64,000 nucleotides of DNA from Haloferula sp. BvORR071 (GTDB taxonomy: Bacteria; Verrucomicrobiota; Verrucomicrobiia; Verrucomicrobiales; Akkermansiaceae), in the NCBI RefSeq assembly GCF_000739615.1, contig NZ_BATP01000039.1:124001-188000 (forward strand), in the 5' to 3' direction. Made by a program: the position numbers and the translations under genes. Position 1 is the stretch's first letter. Every line of letters starts with the position of its first letter. This document shows, piece by piece, positions 18,514-28,300 of this stretch. The notes beneath the pieces are model-generated. The model was given only the letters and a program-made list of their open reading frames with translations, was not told the DNA's origin and did no database searches.

Positions 18514-19188
18514 TCAGGCCGTCGGATGATCCAATTTCCAGGCGATTGCCTTGCGCAGCAACTCGGAGGCGTCCTTGAGTTCCAGCTTGTCCTTGATCCG
18601 CGCCCGGTAGGTTTCGACCGTTTTCACGTCCAAGCCGAGTTGCTCCGCGATCTGGCGGGTGCCGAAGCCTTGGCCCACGAGGTCGAAGACCTGCAATTCG
18701 CGGTCGGTCAGCAGCTCGAAGGAACTGCCGGGAGCCTTCGACTTGCCAACCATCCGCGAGAGGATGTCGGCGGAGAGGGCATCGCTGAGGTAAACCTTGC
18801 CGGAAAGCACCATGCGGATCGACTCGAGGATCTTGCGGGTGGCTTCCTGCTTGGTGATGTAGCCGTGGGCGCCGGCGCGGATCACGCGCTCCGCGTAGAG
18901 ATTCTCCTCCTGCATGGAGACCACCAGGATCCGCAGTTCCGGGTGCATCGCCCGCAGGTCCTTGATCAGGTCGAGCCCGTTGGAGCGCTTCAGGGTCAGG
19001 TCGACGATTGCGAGATCCGGCTGTTCGCGGCCGATTACTTCGAGCGCATTCGGGCGGTCTTCCGCTTCACCGCAGACCTGCATGTCCGCTTCGCGGTTGA
19101 TGATTTCGGCCAAGCGTTCGCGAACCATCGGATGGTCGTCGACGATCACGATCCGCACGGCATTCTGGGTTGTGGTGGTCTCATTCAT
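18514..19188 (-). CDS. NarL/FixJ-family response regulator
   Basis: A 224-residue two-component regulator. The receiver domain has the acidic pair in 'IVIVDDHPMVRERL', a phospho-acceptor Asp in 'LAIVDLTLKRSNG' (about residue 63) and the conserved Lys in 'GYITKQEA'. The LuxR-type output domain is 'LTDRELQVFDLVGQGFGTRQ' followed by 'LGLDVKTVETYRARIKDKL'. The ATG at 19188 overlaps the stop of the histidine kinase gene by eight bases, so the two are translationally coupled. An alternative start at 19206 adds six residues. Confidence 0.9.
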   Translation of the reverse strand: MNETTTTQNAVRIVIVDDHPMVRERLAEIINREADMQVCGEAEDRPNALEVIGREQPDLAIVDLTLKRSNGLDLIKDLRAMHPELRILVVSMQEENLYAERVIRAGAHGYITKQEATRKILESIRMVLSGKVYLSDALSADILSRMVGKSKAPGSSFELLTDRELQVFDLVGQGFGTRQIAEQLGLDVKTVETYRARIKDKLELKDASELLRKAIAWKLDHPTA

Positions 19189-20257
19189 CGGCAGATATGT
19201 CTCCATTTGAATAGCAGCGGACGCTGGTTCCGCCATTTTTGGCTTCGGCCACTTCCAGCTTCGCGCCGATGGCCCTCGCACGATAATCCATGATGTGCAA
19301 ACCCATTCCTCCCTCCGCTGGGGCCGGTGGTGGATTGGCGGGTAGCCCCTTGCCGTCGTCGCTCACCTTGAGATCGAAGCGGTCGTCCGCGGCTTCGAAT
19401 TCGATCAAGATCCGCTCCGCGCCGGAGTGCTTCACCGCATTGTTGATGGCTTCCTGGGCAATCCGGTAAATGTGGATGGTGATATTCTTCTCTAGGTCCA
19501 CGGGACGGTCCGGGACATCAAGGGTGCACTTGATGCCGGTGCGCTTGGTGGTGCCATCGGCCAAGGATTGCAGCGCGGTTTCCAGCCCGTCTTTCTCCAG
19601 GGGAACCGGGTAGAGGCCCTTCGAAAGATCGCGGGCCTGGGTGATTGAATCATCGAGCAGCTCGACGATTTTCGCAGCTTCGCCGGCTTCCTGCACGTGC
19701 TTGGCCTCCAGCTTGTGCTGCAGCAGGCTGGCGGAGAAGGCCGTGGCCACCAGGTGCTGGCAGAGACCATCGTGAAGGTCTTGGCCGATCCGTTCTTGCT
19801 CGGATTCACGGGCTTCCAGGATGCGGCTCTCGAGCTTCAGGCGCTCTTTGACCTCCGCCTGCAAGCGCGAGGTGCGGTCGCGGACGCGGGCTTCGAGCGA
19901 GTCATTCAAGTCCCGCAAGGAACGCACCAGGCGCAGCACGATCAGCAGCACGCCCATCCGCAGGGAGGCATTCGAAAAAGGCAGATAGCTGAAGACCTGC
20001 GTCCGCTGGGTGAGCAGGTCGGCATTCAAGGAAACCACGCAGGCCAGCACGGCGCAGCCCAAGCTCGTCCACCAGCCGGCGTGCCTGCCGACATAGATCA
20101 CCGGCAGCAGATAGAAGAAGGCGCTGCTCAACTGCGGCTCGATCAGCCCGTCGACAATTCCGATCGCCACGATCATCGCGATCCCAATCACGCTGACCTT
20201 CCACGGCGTGGACGGAAGGGTCCACGTCGGCTTTAGGGAGGCGGGGAATTGGGCCAT
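19181..20257 (-). CDS. NarX/DegS-type sensor histidine kinase
   Basis: A 358-residue membrane kinase. The N-terminal ~115 residues are hydrophobic with several membrane helices. The linker 'DSLEARVRDRTSRLQAEVKE' leads to a HisKA_3 dimerisation domain with the phospho-acceptor His in 'ERIGQDLHDGLCQHLVATAF'. The HATPase domain has an N box 'YRIAQEAINNAVKHS' and G box 'VSDDGKGLP' with 'GMGLHIM'. It pairs with the overlapping response regulator. The short periplasmic loops suggest a membrane-embedded or cytoplasmic signal. Start placed at MAQFPASLKP. Confidence 0.9.
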   Translation of the reverse strand: MAQFPASLKPTWTLPSTPWKVSVIGIAMIVAIGIVDGLIEPQLSSAFFYLLPVIYVGRHAGWWTSLGCAVLACVVSLNADLLTQRTQVFSYLPFSNASLRMGVLLIVLRLVRSLRDLNDSLEARVRDRTSRLQAEVKERLKLESRILEARESEQERIGQDLHDGLCQHLVATAFSASLLQHKLEAKHVQEAGEAAKIVELLDDSITQARDLSKGLYPVPLEKDGLETALQSLADGTTKRTGIKCTLDVPDRPVDLEKNITIHIYRIAQEAINNAVKHSGAERILIEFEAADDRFDLKVSDDGKGLPANPPPAPAEGGMGLHIMDYRARAIGAKLEVAEAKNGGTSVRCYSNGDISADE

Positions 20258-20328
20258 CGTGGGGTGAACGCGACGGACTACAGCCGATTTTGCCCCCCAA
20301 GGCAAACCGGAACGGCGTAACAACCCGT

Positions 20329-21612
20329 TCAGGGTCTGACGATATCTTCCAAGACCCTAGTGATCTCTGCGAAAGGCGGCCGCTCTGCCACGCGGGCCGA
20401 CAGGCAGCGGTCCCTGAGTTCGCGAAGCGCCGGAGGGGCGTCCTCGCAACGGTCCACGAGTTCTTCCAACAGGCAGCCGAAGGCGCGTACTTCGAGTCGT
20501 TCCAGCGCTGCCGCTGGAACTCCCGGTGGATGGAAGGACGCCGCCCCGAAGTCGCCCAGATAACATTCACCAGCGGCATTCGCGAGCATGTTGTGAGCAT
20601 AGAGATCCCCATGCAAAATCCCGCCCGCGTGCAGATGGCTGCCGACCTTTGCCATGCTCCCTGCGATGCCTAGCAGCGCATCGCAGCCAAAGCGCGTGTC
20701 CGGATCATAGACATCGCGGGTGCAGCTTTCCCAGCTCGGGGCGGCAGCGAGGCTGGAGAAGCCGTCGGGGATGAATTCCATCACCAGCCCTTCTGCCGCC
20801 TGCGGATGGTTCGCGATCTTGCCGACGATTGGGATCAGGTGGGGATGAGAACCGGCCGCCAGGCAGGCCGCCATTTCGTCGGCAGGGAGGCCATCGCTGG
20901 TCATGGCACCCTTGAAAATTTTCACCGCTACGAGGCGTTCGCCCCATGTCGCGCGGTGGATGGTTCCCGAGGCTCCTTCGCCGAGCACCTCGTGGATCTG
21001 GAGTTCATTCCATCCGATCTTGCCGATAGGGTCAGCATGGTCCGGAGAGGGGGACATGGGATTGCCGCTGATGGCCAGCCACGCGAGCCGCGGCAGACTG
21101 AAGAGCCAAGGGGGCAGTGACCCGAAGCGGTTTGCGGAAAGCCGCAAGAGTTCGAGGGCATGGCAGTTCGCCATTTCGGCAGGCAAGGCGGAAAGGCGGT
21201 TGCCTGCCAGCATCAGCTTCTGCAGCCGGTGGCAGCGCCCGATTGAAGCGGGCAACTCCGGGATCTGGTTGTCGGTGAGGATCAGCCAACGGAGCTGCGG
21301 GGCGAAGGCTTCCTCCGGAACCTTCGCGATGGCGTTCGATTTGAAGGCGACCATCTCCAGAGCCGGACATTGGCCGATGACGGCCGGTAGCTCGCGGAAC
21401 TCATTGGAAGAGCAGAAGAGGATCTTCAGCTTGGACAAGCGGTGAAGGTCTCCCGGCAGCGAGCTGAGGCGGTTGTCGGTGAGATTCAGCACCTCAAGGC
21501 TCTCCGCCAAGTCGAAGATCTCACGCGGAAACTCCGTCAGGCCACAGGCAAGATCGAGGCGGGTGGCACCGGCCAGCTTCCCGGTGCGCAGCAGTGAGAG
21601 GGTGTCAGTCAT
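20329..21612 (-). CDS. Leucine-rich-repeat protein fused to a Ser/Thr protein kinase domain
   Basis: A 427-residue two-part protein. Residues ~15-190 hold about seven LRRs (for example 'LEVLNLTDNRLSSLPGDL' and 'LQKLMLAGNRLSALPAEM'). From ~200 a kinase domain shows a Gly-rich loop GEGASGT (211-217), the ATP-binding Lys in AVKIF (K231), a catalytic loop HGDLYAHN (334-341) with HGD in place of HRD, and DFG (354-356). The APE region is poorly conserved and the C-lobe is short. The ATG directly follows the stop of the thioesterase gene (21613), so they share a transcript. Cytoplasmic; targets unknown. Confidence 0.85.
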   Translation of the reverse strand: MTDTLSLLRTGKLAGATRLDLACGLTEFPREIFDLAESLEVLNLTDNRLSSLPGDLHRLSKLKILFCSSNEFRELPAVIGQCPALEMVAFKSNAIAKVPEEAFAPQLRWLILTDNQIPELPASIGRCHRLQKLMLAGNRLSALPAEMANCHALELLRLSANRFGSLPPWLFSLPRLAWLAISGNPMSPSPDHADPIGKIGWNELQIHEVLGEGASGTIHRATWGERLVAVKIFKGAMTSDGLPADEMAACLAAGSHPHLIPIVGKIANHPQAAEGLVMEFIPDGFSSLAAAPSWESCTRDVYDPDTRFGCDALLGIAGSMAKVGSHLHAGGILHGDLYAHNMLANAAGECYLGDFGAASFHPPGVPAAALERLEVRAFGCLLEELVDRCEDAPPALRELRDRCLSARVAERPPFAEITRVLEDIVRP

Positions 21613-22074
21613 CTAACGAATCGCCACATAGATGCCCTCGAAGTCCACGCAGACATTCCCTTCCTCCTCGATCGTCACCCCGAGTTTGATGCGGCCCTTG
21701 CCACTACGTTCATAGTTCTTCCGGAAGCGCGCCAAGGTGGCCTCTGAGGGCCGCAGGCAGATCGCGCGGATCTCGCCGCGCACCGGGCGGTCGTAGGAAA
21801 CCTTCGAGCTGCGGATCACGATGTGAGCTTCCTTATCGCCCAGCTCGAGCCACAGCAAGGCATAGCCGGCCAGCGTGGCGATGGCGGCGAGGCTGCCACC
21901 GAAGGCGGTGCCGAGGTGGTTGTGGTTCACCGACAGCGGCGCGGTGATCACCAGCTTGTCGTCCTCGTAGTACTCCACGCGCATTTCCATCGCCTTGGTC
22001 AACGGGATCTTCCCGTACAGGAAGTTCTCGATGTCCTCGGGGAGAAGGTGCGGCTTCATGCGATCAATACTCAT
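21613..22074 (-). CDS. YiiD-C-terminal-type thioesterase-like protein
   Basis: A 153-residue protein of the hotdog-fold YiiD_C thioesterase family. Key stretches are 'VNHNHLGTAFGGSLAAIATL' (the hotdog helix with the conserved Asn-His and Gly-Gly), 'HIVIRSSKVSYDRPVRGEI' and the C-terminal 'VCVDFEGIYVAIR'. It probably hydrolyses an acyl-CoA or related thioester, but the substrate is unknown. The start at 22074 overlaps rpiB by 11 bases, and the stop touches the start of the LRR-kinase. Confidence 0.75.
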   Translation of the reverse strand: MSIDRMKPHLLPEDIENFLYGKIPLTKAMEMRVEYYEDDKLVITAPLSVNHNHLGTAFGGSLAAIATLAGYALLWLELGDKEAHIVIRSSKVSYDRPVRGEIRAICLRPSEATLARFRKNYERSGKGRIKLGVTIEEEGNVCVDFEGIYVAIR

Positions 22075-22495
22075 CGAGTTGCCGGATCCGCGAGATGTGA
22101 CGCCCGCCCTCAAACGCGGTCGCGATGAAAATATCCACGATTTCCAGCGCAGTGGGAAGATCCATCATTCGTTCGCCGATCGAGAGGACATTCGCATCGT
22201 TGTGCATCCGCGTCAGCCGCGCCGACTCCGCATTCCAGCACAGCCCGCAACGTGCGCCGCGCACACGGTTGGCCGCCATTGCCTCGCCATTGCCGGAACC
22301 GCCGAGCACGATGCCGCGCTCGTATTGGCCGGCCGCGACAGCCTCCGCCACCGGGCGGATGAAAACCGGGTAGTCCACGGACTCCGTCGAGTGCGTGCCG
22401 AAGTCCTGCACCTCATGCCCCTGGGCCTGCAGGTGCGCGATGATCTCCTGCTTGTAACGGAAACCCGCGTGATCGGAACCGATGGCGATTTTCAT
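22064..22495 (-). CDS. rpiB: Ribose-5-phosphate isomerase B
   Basis: A 143-residue RpiB/LacAB-family isomerase interconverting ribose-5-phosphate and ribulose-5-phosphate. Motifs are 'IAIGSDHAGFRYKQEI', 'DFGTHSTESVDYP', 'GIVLGGSGNGEAMAANRV' and 'RLTRMHNDANVLSIGERM'. The position usually held by the catalytic Cys (GSGIG in E. coli-like enzymes) reads GSGNG, with Cys and Trp slightly downstream in 'CGLCWN', as in many actinobacterial-type RpiB proteins. The ATG overlaps the stop of the histidine phosphatase gene by four bases. Confidence 0.9.
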   Translation of the reverse strand: MKIAIGSDHAGFRYKQEIIAHLQAQGHEVQDFGTHSTESVDYPVFIRPVAEAVAAGQYERGIVLGGSGNGEAMAANRVRGARCGLCWNAESARLTRMHNDANVLSIGERMMDLPTALEIVDIFIATAFEGGRHISRIRQLDEY

Positions 22496-23187
22496 AAAGA
22501 TGAGTGGGATTCGTGGCTCCACCACTTGGAAAGGCAGGCCCCGGCGATGTCAGGGATAGCCATGCCGGATTCAGAGTAGTGGGAGCTGTCGTTGAAGAGC
22601 ATCAGGCGCGCCCGTACCGGGTCCTTGAAGTCGACGATATTCAGCGCCGCGGGATCCTGGTCGAGATTGTCGCGGTAGCGCCGCGGATCGAAACCTAACA
22701 GCGAGCTCAGCAGCAGGCGGATCGTCGCCTTGTGCGAGACCACGATCACCGGCTTGCCTTCGTGGCGGCTTACGATCTCAAGCAAAGCTGGCAAGGCGCG
22801 GGCCGTGACCGCCAGTCCGCTTTCACCGCCGGAGGGGGCAAAGGTATAGGGATCGCGGTCCCATGCCGCGGCTTCTTCGGGGTAGGCCTCCTCCACCTCC
22901 TTGCGGGTGAGCTGTTCCCAATGGCCGTGCGAGATCTCCTTCAGGCCATCGCGGAGCTGGATGTCCATCTTGTGGGGCGCGGCGAGAATCCGCGCCGTCT
23001 CTTGGGTCCGGCCGAGCGGTGAGGCGTAGACCGCATCCACCGGAATCAGGCTCAGACGCTCGGCGAGGCGACCCACCTGGCGGCGTCCTTCATCGGAGAG
23101 TTCCACGTCGGTTGAGCCGGCGAAGCGATCCTCCGCGGTGAGCACGGTGGCGCCATGGCGGATCAGGAAAATGCGCGTAATCGACAT
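22492..23187 (-). CDS. Histidine phosphatase (phosphoglycerate-mutase-like)
   Basis: A 231-residue branch-1 histidine phosphatase with the catalytic LIRHGAT motif near residue 8-14, the second conserved segment 'YASPLGRTQETARIL', the acid in 'LKEISHGHWE', and the second His in 'VIVVSHKATIRLLL'. It fits broad-specificity sugar-phosphate phosphatases or CobC-like enzymes. It overlaps rpiB by four bases, which suggests coupled sugar-phosphate metabolism. Confidence 0.85.
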   Translation of the reverse strand: MSITRIFLIRHGATVLTAEDRFAGSTDVELSDEGRRQVGRLAERLSLIPVDAVYASPLGRTQETARILAAPHKMDIQLRDGLKEISHGHWEQLTRKEVEEAYPEEAAAWDRDPYTFAPSGGESGLAVTARALPALLEIVSRHEGKPVIVVSHKATIRLLLSSLLGFDPRRYRDNLDQDPAALNIVDFKDPVRARLMLFNDSSHYSESGMAIPDIAGACLSKWWSHESHSSL

Positions 23188-23229
23188 CGCCGCTACCAAC
23201 GCATTTCCCGCCCGCCATGGCAATCGCGG

Positions 23230-23859
23230 TCACGCCCATGCGGCCATGCGGGCGGAGAGCCATTCGATTTCCTCCGGGAAGACCGTATGGTCGTAGCCGG
23301 GGAAGATCTGGCGGGTCACTTCCGCGCCGAAACCGCGCAGGGTGCCGATGCTCTCCTCGACCAATGGCAGCGGGATGTGGGCATCCTGCGTGGCACAGGC
23401 GACGAGCACCGGGACTCCGCTCAGATCGGCGGGCTGGCGGCTCAGTCCCGGCGGCCCGATGAGGGCGCTGCTGAGGCCGGCGACGAGTCCATACCGGCGC
23501 GGATGGCGCGAGGCGTATTCGAGCGCGAGGCAGCCGCCCTGCGAGAAGCCGGCGATGCCGATCTTTTCGTAGGGGATGCCGGCGCTGTGGAGCTCGGCGA
23601 CATGGCTTTCCACCAAATCGAGGGCGCTGGAGAGCCATGGCTCGTTCTCCGCGAGCGGGACGAAGAAGCGCTGGGGATACCAGGTGTTCTGGGTGGCGGC
23701 AGGCGCGAGGATGGCGAGGTCGCGGGCAGGCAGGTATTCGGCGAGGCCCGCGATGTCATCGGCACTGGCCCCTCGGCCGTGGAGCAGGATCAGTGCGGCT
23801 TTTGCTTCCGCGGGCTGCTTGCCGAGACGGAGGGTCTTGGCGGGATCGTGGAGTTTCAT
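23230..23859 (-). CDS. Carboxylesterase/phospholipase-type alpha/beta hydrolase (MhqD-like)
   Basis: A 209-residue Abhydrolase_2 protein. The oxyanion strand is 'ALILLHGRGASADD', the nucleophile elbow 'GIAGFSQGGCLALEYA', with Asp in 'CATQDAHIPL' and His in 'GYDHTVFP'. It sits eight bases downstream of the ring-cleaving dioxygenase gene. The same pairing occurs in quinone-resistance operons of Firmicutes (MhqO with MhqD), where the esterase is thought to process ring-cleavage products. Start chosen at MKLHDPAKTL, since the upstream extension is not conserved-looking. Confidence 0.8.
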   Translation of the reverse strand: MKLHDPAKTLRLGKQPAEAKAALILLHGRGASADDIAGLAEYLPARDLAILAPAATQNTWYPQRFFVPLAENEPWLSSALDLVESHVAELHSAGIPYEKIGIAGFSQGGCLALEYASRHPRRYGLVAGLSSALIGPPGLSRQPADLSGVPVLVACATQDAHIPLPLVEESIGTLRGFGAEVTRQIFPGYDHTVFPEEIEWLSARMAAWA

Positions 23860-23866
23860 CAAGAGA

Positions 23867-24826
23867 TCAGGTGAAGGATTTGGCGGGCTGGACGGGAGGC
23901 AGGAGTTCTTCGATGCGGGCACGATGCGCTTCGAATTGCTTCGGCAGCTTCAGGGCGGCACCCAGCGATTCGGCGGGCTCGTCCACGGCGAAGCCGGGTG
24001 TGGCGGTGGCGATCTCGAACAGGATGCCGCCGCGCTCACGGTAGTAGATCGAGTGGAAGTAGTCGCGGTCCATGACCGGCGAGACCTGATAGCCTGAGTC
24101 TTGGAGTTCGGTTTGTTTGGCCAATTCCGTCGCATCGTCGGGCACGCTCCAGGCGATGTGGTGGATGGTGCCGGAGCCGCCGCTGCCGCGCTTGCCGGTG
24201 CTATCCTCGATGACGTCGGCATAGCGGCCGGAGCCGCCGCTGCCGGCTTCGAAGCGGGCACGGTTGCCTTCGCGCTTCACCAGGCGGAACTGCATCTCAT
24301 TCGAAAGCAGGGCCTCCGTGTGGGCGGCGTGGGCGACGGTCAGCTCGGCGCTGTGCAAGCCGCGGAGGGCGTGCTCGGCGGGGATGCCGGCTCCGGTCCA
24401 CGGGTTGCGGTTGTCCTCCGCGACGGCGACGATCTCGACCGGAATCGCATCGGGATCGGCAAAGGACAGGACCTCCTCGCCGAAGCGCGACTTGCGCTCA
24501 ACCTTCACATCATGGCGTTCGAGGCGTTGCTGCCACCACTCGAGCGAGGTGGGCGGGGCGGAGAAGACCAGCGCGGTGGTCTGCCCGCTGCCCACGCGGC
24601 CGCGGGCATCGTGACCGGGCCAATAGAAAAAGGTGACGATGCTGCCCGGCGTGCCCTGCTCGTCGCCGTAGTAGAGGTGATAGGCGGAGGGGTCGTCGAA
24701 GTTGACGGTTTTCTTGACCTGGCGCAGGCCAAGCAATCCGGCGTAGAAATCGATATTCTGCTGCGGATCGCTGGCGATGGCGGTGATGTGGTGGATGCCG
24801 GTGATTGCCGCGGTGGTGTCGTTCAT
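23867..24826 (-). CDS. Ring-cleaving dioxygenase, VOC superfamily (MhqO-like)
   Basis: A 319-residue protein with two vicinal-oxygen-chelate halves: 'GIHHITAIASDPQQNIDFYA' and 'GTIHHIAWSVPDDATELAKQ'. Metal ligands are the two HH motifs plus a Glu in 'GILFEIATATPGFAVDE'. The phrase 'YYFHDREGTPGSI'-like 'YYGDEQGTPGSIVTFFYWPG' is typical of the MhqO/LinE-related catechol or hydroquinone dioxygenases. The expected role is Fe(II)-dependent cleavage of quinol-type electrophiles in the cytoplasm. It is the first gene of a long minus-strand series. Confidence 0.8.
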   Translation of the reverse strand: MNDTTAAITGIHHITAIASDPQQNIDFYAGLLGLRQVKKTVNFDDPSAYHLYYGDEQGTPGSIVTFFYWPGHDARGRVGSGQTTALVFSAPPTSLEWWQQRLERHDVKVERKSRFGEEVLSFADPDAIPVEIVAVAEDNRNPWTGAGIPAEHALRGLHSAELTVAHAAHTEALLSNEMQFRLVKREGNRARFEAGSGGSGRYADVIEDSTGKRGSGGSGTIHHIAWSVPDDATELAKQTELQDSGYQVSPVMDRDYFHSIYYRERGGILFEIATATPGFAVDEPAESLGAALKLPKQFEAHRARIEELLPPVQPAKSFT

Positions 24827-24952
24827 GGCGCGAGACTAGACCAAGATCCGCGATCCGGGAAATGCCAGCTTGATAGACTGAGCATGCGCGCAGTGCATGG
24901 AGACAAGCTCGCCACTTGCACGGCGGCAAATCGGCGCTACATCCGGAGCGCC

Positions 24953-25375
24953 ATGAAAGTCCTCTACACCACTCAGGCGACCGCCACCGGCGGCCGCGAA
25001 GGCCACTCCAAGACGGAAGACGGCAAGGTCGACGTGAATCTCTCCGTGCCCAAGGAGCTCGGCGGCCCCGGCGGCGAAGGCACCAATCCGGAGCAGCTCT
25101 TCGCCACCGGCTACTCGGCTTGCTTCCTCGGAGCGATCAAGTTCGCCGCCGGCAAGGAGAAGATCCACATTCCCGCCGACGCCACGGTGACCGCCAAGGT
25201 TGGGATCGGCGCGCGTGATGACGGCGGCGGCTTCGGCCTCGAAGTGGAACTCATCATCCACGTTCCCGGCCTGGACATCGAGAAGGTGAAGGACCTGGTG
25301 GAAAAGGGGCACATCGTCTGTCCTTACTCGAATGCCACGCGCAACAACATCCCGGTGACCCGCACCGTGGTGTGA
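24953..25375 (+). CDS. ohr: Organic hydroperoxide resistance protein, OsmC/Ohr family
   Basis: A 140-residue peroxidase that reduces organic hydroperoxides. Both reactive cysteines are in place: Cys in 'TGYSACFLGAIKF' and Cys in 'GHIVCPYSNATRNN'. The N-terminal 'TTQATATGGREGHSKTEDG' is typical Ohr. It is divergent from the MhqO/MhqD pair across 126 bases, so peroxide and electrophile defence may respond together. No OhrR regulator is visible nearby. Its stop lies one base from the stop of the convergent RND gene. Confidence 0.9.
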   Translation: MKVLYTTQATATGGREGHSKTEDGKVDVNLSVPKELGGPGGEGTNPEQLFATGYSACFLGAIKFAAGKEKIHIPADATVTAKVGIGARDDGGGFGLEVELIIHVPGLDIEKVKDLVEKGHIVCPYSNATRNNIPVTRTVV

Positions 25376-25376
25376 T

Positions 25377-28300
25377 TCAGTGAGTGCTGGCACCTTCTTC
25401 CGGCGGGGGCTGTATCTGCGGCTTCCCGCCGACTTTTTCTGCCAGCGTCTGGACCACGACGTAGAGCCAGGGGATGAAGAAGACCCCGATCAAGGTGGCG
25501 GCCGCCATGCCAAAGCAGACGGCTGTGCCCAAGCTCTGGCGGCTGGCTGCTCCCGCACCGCTGGAAAGCACCAGCGGCACCACGCCGAGGATGAAGGCCA
25601 GCGAGGTCATTACGATCGGGCGCAGGCGCAGGCGCGCGCCTTCCAGCGCTGCCTCGCGGATCTCCATGCCTTGCTCGCGTCGTTGCTTGGCGAATTCCAC
25701 GATCAAGATCGCATTCTTCGCCGCCAGGCCGACCAACATCACCAGGCCGATCTGCACGTAGACGTCATTCGTCAGATGCCGGAGATAAGCGCCGAGGAAG
25801 GCACCGAAGACGCCGATCGGAAGGCCGAAGAGCACCGCGAAGGGCACTGCCCAGCTTTCGTACTGCGCGGCTAGTACCAAGAAGACGAACAGCAGCGCCA
25901 TGGCGAGGATCACGCCTTGCTTGCCGCCAGCCTCCTTTTCCTGTCGTGCAGTGCCGGTCCATTCGTAGCCGTATCCATCGGGAAGCACCTCCTTCGCTAC
26001 CTGCTCCATCGCGGCGATGACCTGGCCCGAGCTCGCGCCGGGCGCGGCATTCGCCGTGATCTCGGAAGTCCGGTAGATGTTGAAATGGGAGAGCAGGTCG
26101 GCGCCGGTGGTATTCTCCACCGTGGCGAAGGTGTTGAAGGGCACCATCGTCCCGTCACTGCTGCGGGTGTAGATGCTGCCGATGTCTTCGGGCTTCATGC
26201 GGTAGCGCGACTCGGCCTGGACCTTCACCTGGAAGCTGCGGCCGAAGAGGGTGAGGTCATTGACATAAAGCCCGCCGAGATTGGTTTGCAGCGCGTTGAA
26301 GACCCCATCCATCGGGATGCCCATGGTCTTGATCTTGTCACGATCCAGATCGACGCGGAGTTGCGGCACGCGATTGCTGTAGAAGGAATAGGCACGGGCG
26401 ATCTCCGGCCGCTTGCTGGCTGCGGCGAGCATCTGGTTCGAGACGTCCTGAAGCTGATCCGGCGAGCCTCCCCGGCGGTCCTGCAACTCGAACTGCGCAC
26501 CACCGGCATTGCCCAAGCCGGAGATCGGTGGTGGGGGAGCGGGAATGACCATCGCCTCCGGGATCTGGCTCACCGCGGCGTAGACCATCGGGACGATGTG
26601 CGCGATCTGCGCTTGGGGATCCTTGCGCTCCTTCCAGTCCTTGAGCAGCACGATGCAGACGCCGGAGTTCGAACTGCGCGCGCCGCTGAGCAGGTTCAGG
26701 CTGCCGATGGTGCTCACGTCGCTGACGCCGGGAGTCTTGTCGAGGATGGCCTCCACCTTGCGCAGCACGCGGTCGGTCCGTTGTTGGGAGGCCCCGTCCG
26801 GCAGGGTTACCACCACGAAGAGATAACCGAGGTCTTCATCCGGCAGGAAAGAAGTTGGCAACTGCTTCAACAAGCCGATGACGCCGGTGTAAATGCCCGC
26901 GAGAAGAAGCAGCGCGATCACGCCGTAGCGCATCAGCCAGCGGCAGGCTCCGGTGTAGCCGTGGGTGATCTTGTCGAAGGTGCGATTGAAGAGTCCCAGG
27001 AATCGCGCGATCGGTCCCTTCGATTCCTTCCGCGGCCGCAGCATCATCACGCAGAGTGCCGGTGTGAGGGATAGCGCGACGATGGCCGAGAGAATCACCG
27101 AGACCGAGAGGGTAATCGCGAACTGCTGGTACATCTTGCCCGTAATGCCGCCCATGAAGGACACCGGGACGAAGACCGAGCACAGCACCAGGGCGATGGC
27201 CACCACGGGACCGGAGACTTCGTCCATCGCCTTCTTGGTCGCCTCCAATGGTGCCAGTCCCTTCTCGATGTGATGCTCCACCGCCTCCACCACCACGATC
27301 GCATCGTCCACCACGATGCCGATCGCCAGCACCAACGCGAAGAGGGTGAGGGTATTGATCGTGAAGCCCAGCGGGCCGAAGATCGCAAAAGTGCCGAGCA
27401 GCGAAACCGGCACCGCGAGCATCGGGATCAGGGTTGCCCGCCAGTTGCCGAGGAAGAGGAAAACCACCACCAGCACCAGTGCGATGGCCTCCGCCAAGGT
27501 GTGGATCACTTCTTCGATCGAGGCGGTGACGAAGCGGGTCGAGTCGAAGCTGAACTCCGCCTCGATGCCCGGCGGGAAGGCCTGCTTCAGGTCTTCCAAG
27601 CGCTTCTTGCAGGCCTCCGCGGTTTCAAGCGCGTTTGCCGCGGGGAGCTGATAGATGCCCATCAATGCGGCAGGCGCATGATTGATGCGGCCGAAGCTGC
27701 CGTAATCCTTCCCGCCCAGTTCGGTGCGGGCCACGTCGCGAAGCCGCACCACGGTGCCATCCGATTGCGTGGTGATGACGATCTCGCCGAACTCCTCCGG
27801 ATGGACCAGCCGGCCCTTCACGTTCACGGAGAACTGGAACTCCACGCCATCGTCCGCGGGCGGAGCGCCGATTTGCCCGGCGGCGGCCTGCACGTTTTGT
27901 TCCGCCAAGGCCTTGTTCACGTCAGCGGCGGTCAGCCCCAACTTCGCGAGCTTGTCCGGCTCCAGCCATACCCGCATTGCATAGTCTTTCTGCGTGAAGA
28001 TGCTGACCGAACCGACCCCCGGCACGCGCGCGAACTCCGGCTGCAGGTTGAGGAAGGCGTAGTTGTTCAGGAACAGGTCGTCGTAGGTGCCGTCCGGCGA
28101 ACTGAGCGCCAGCACCAGCAGCATGTCCGGCGATTGCTTGGTGACCGTGATGCCGTTCTTGACCACCTCGGCAGGCAGTTTCGGCTGGGCGCGGGCCACC
28201 CGGTTCTGCACGTCCACCGCGGCGTCATCGATGTTCTTGCCGACCTTGAAGGTGACTTTGATGGTGCACTGGCCGTCGCTGGTGCTGCCGCTGGTCATGT

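Noticed and set aside
19181-24826. Defence island around the LRR-kinase
   Set aside because: Neighbours are metabolic and two-component genes with normal composition; no nuclease, toxin or other defence gene is present.
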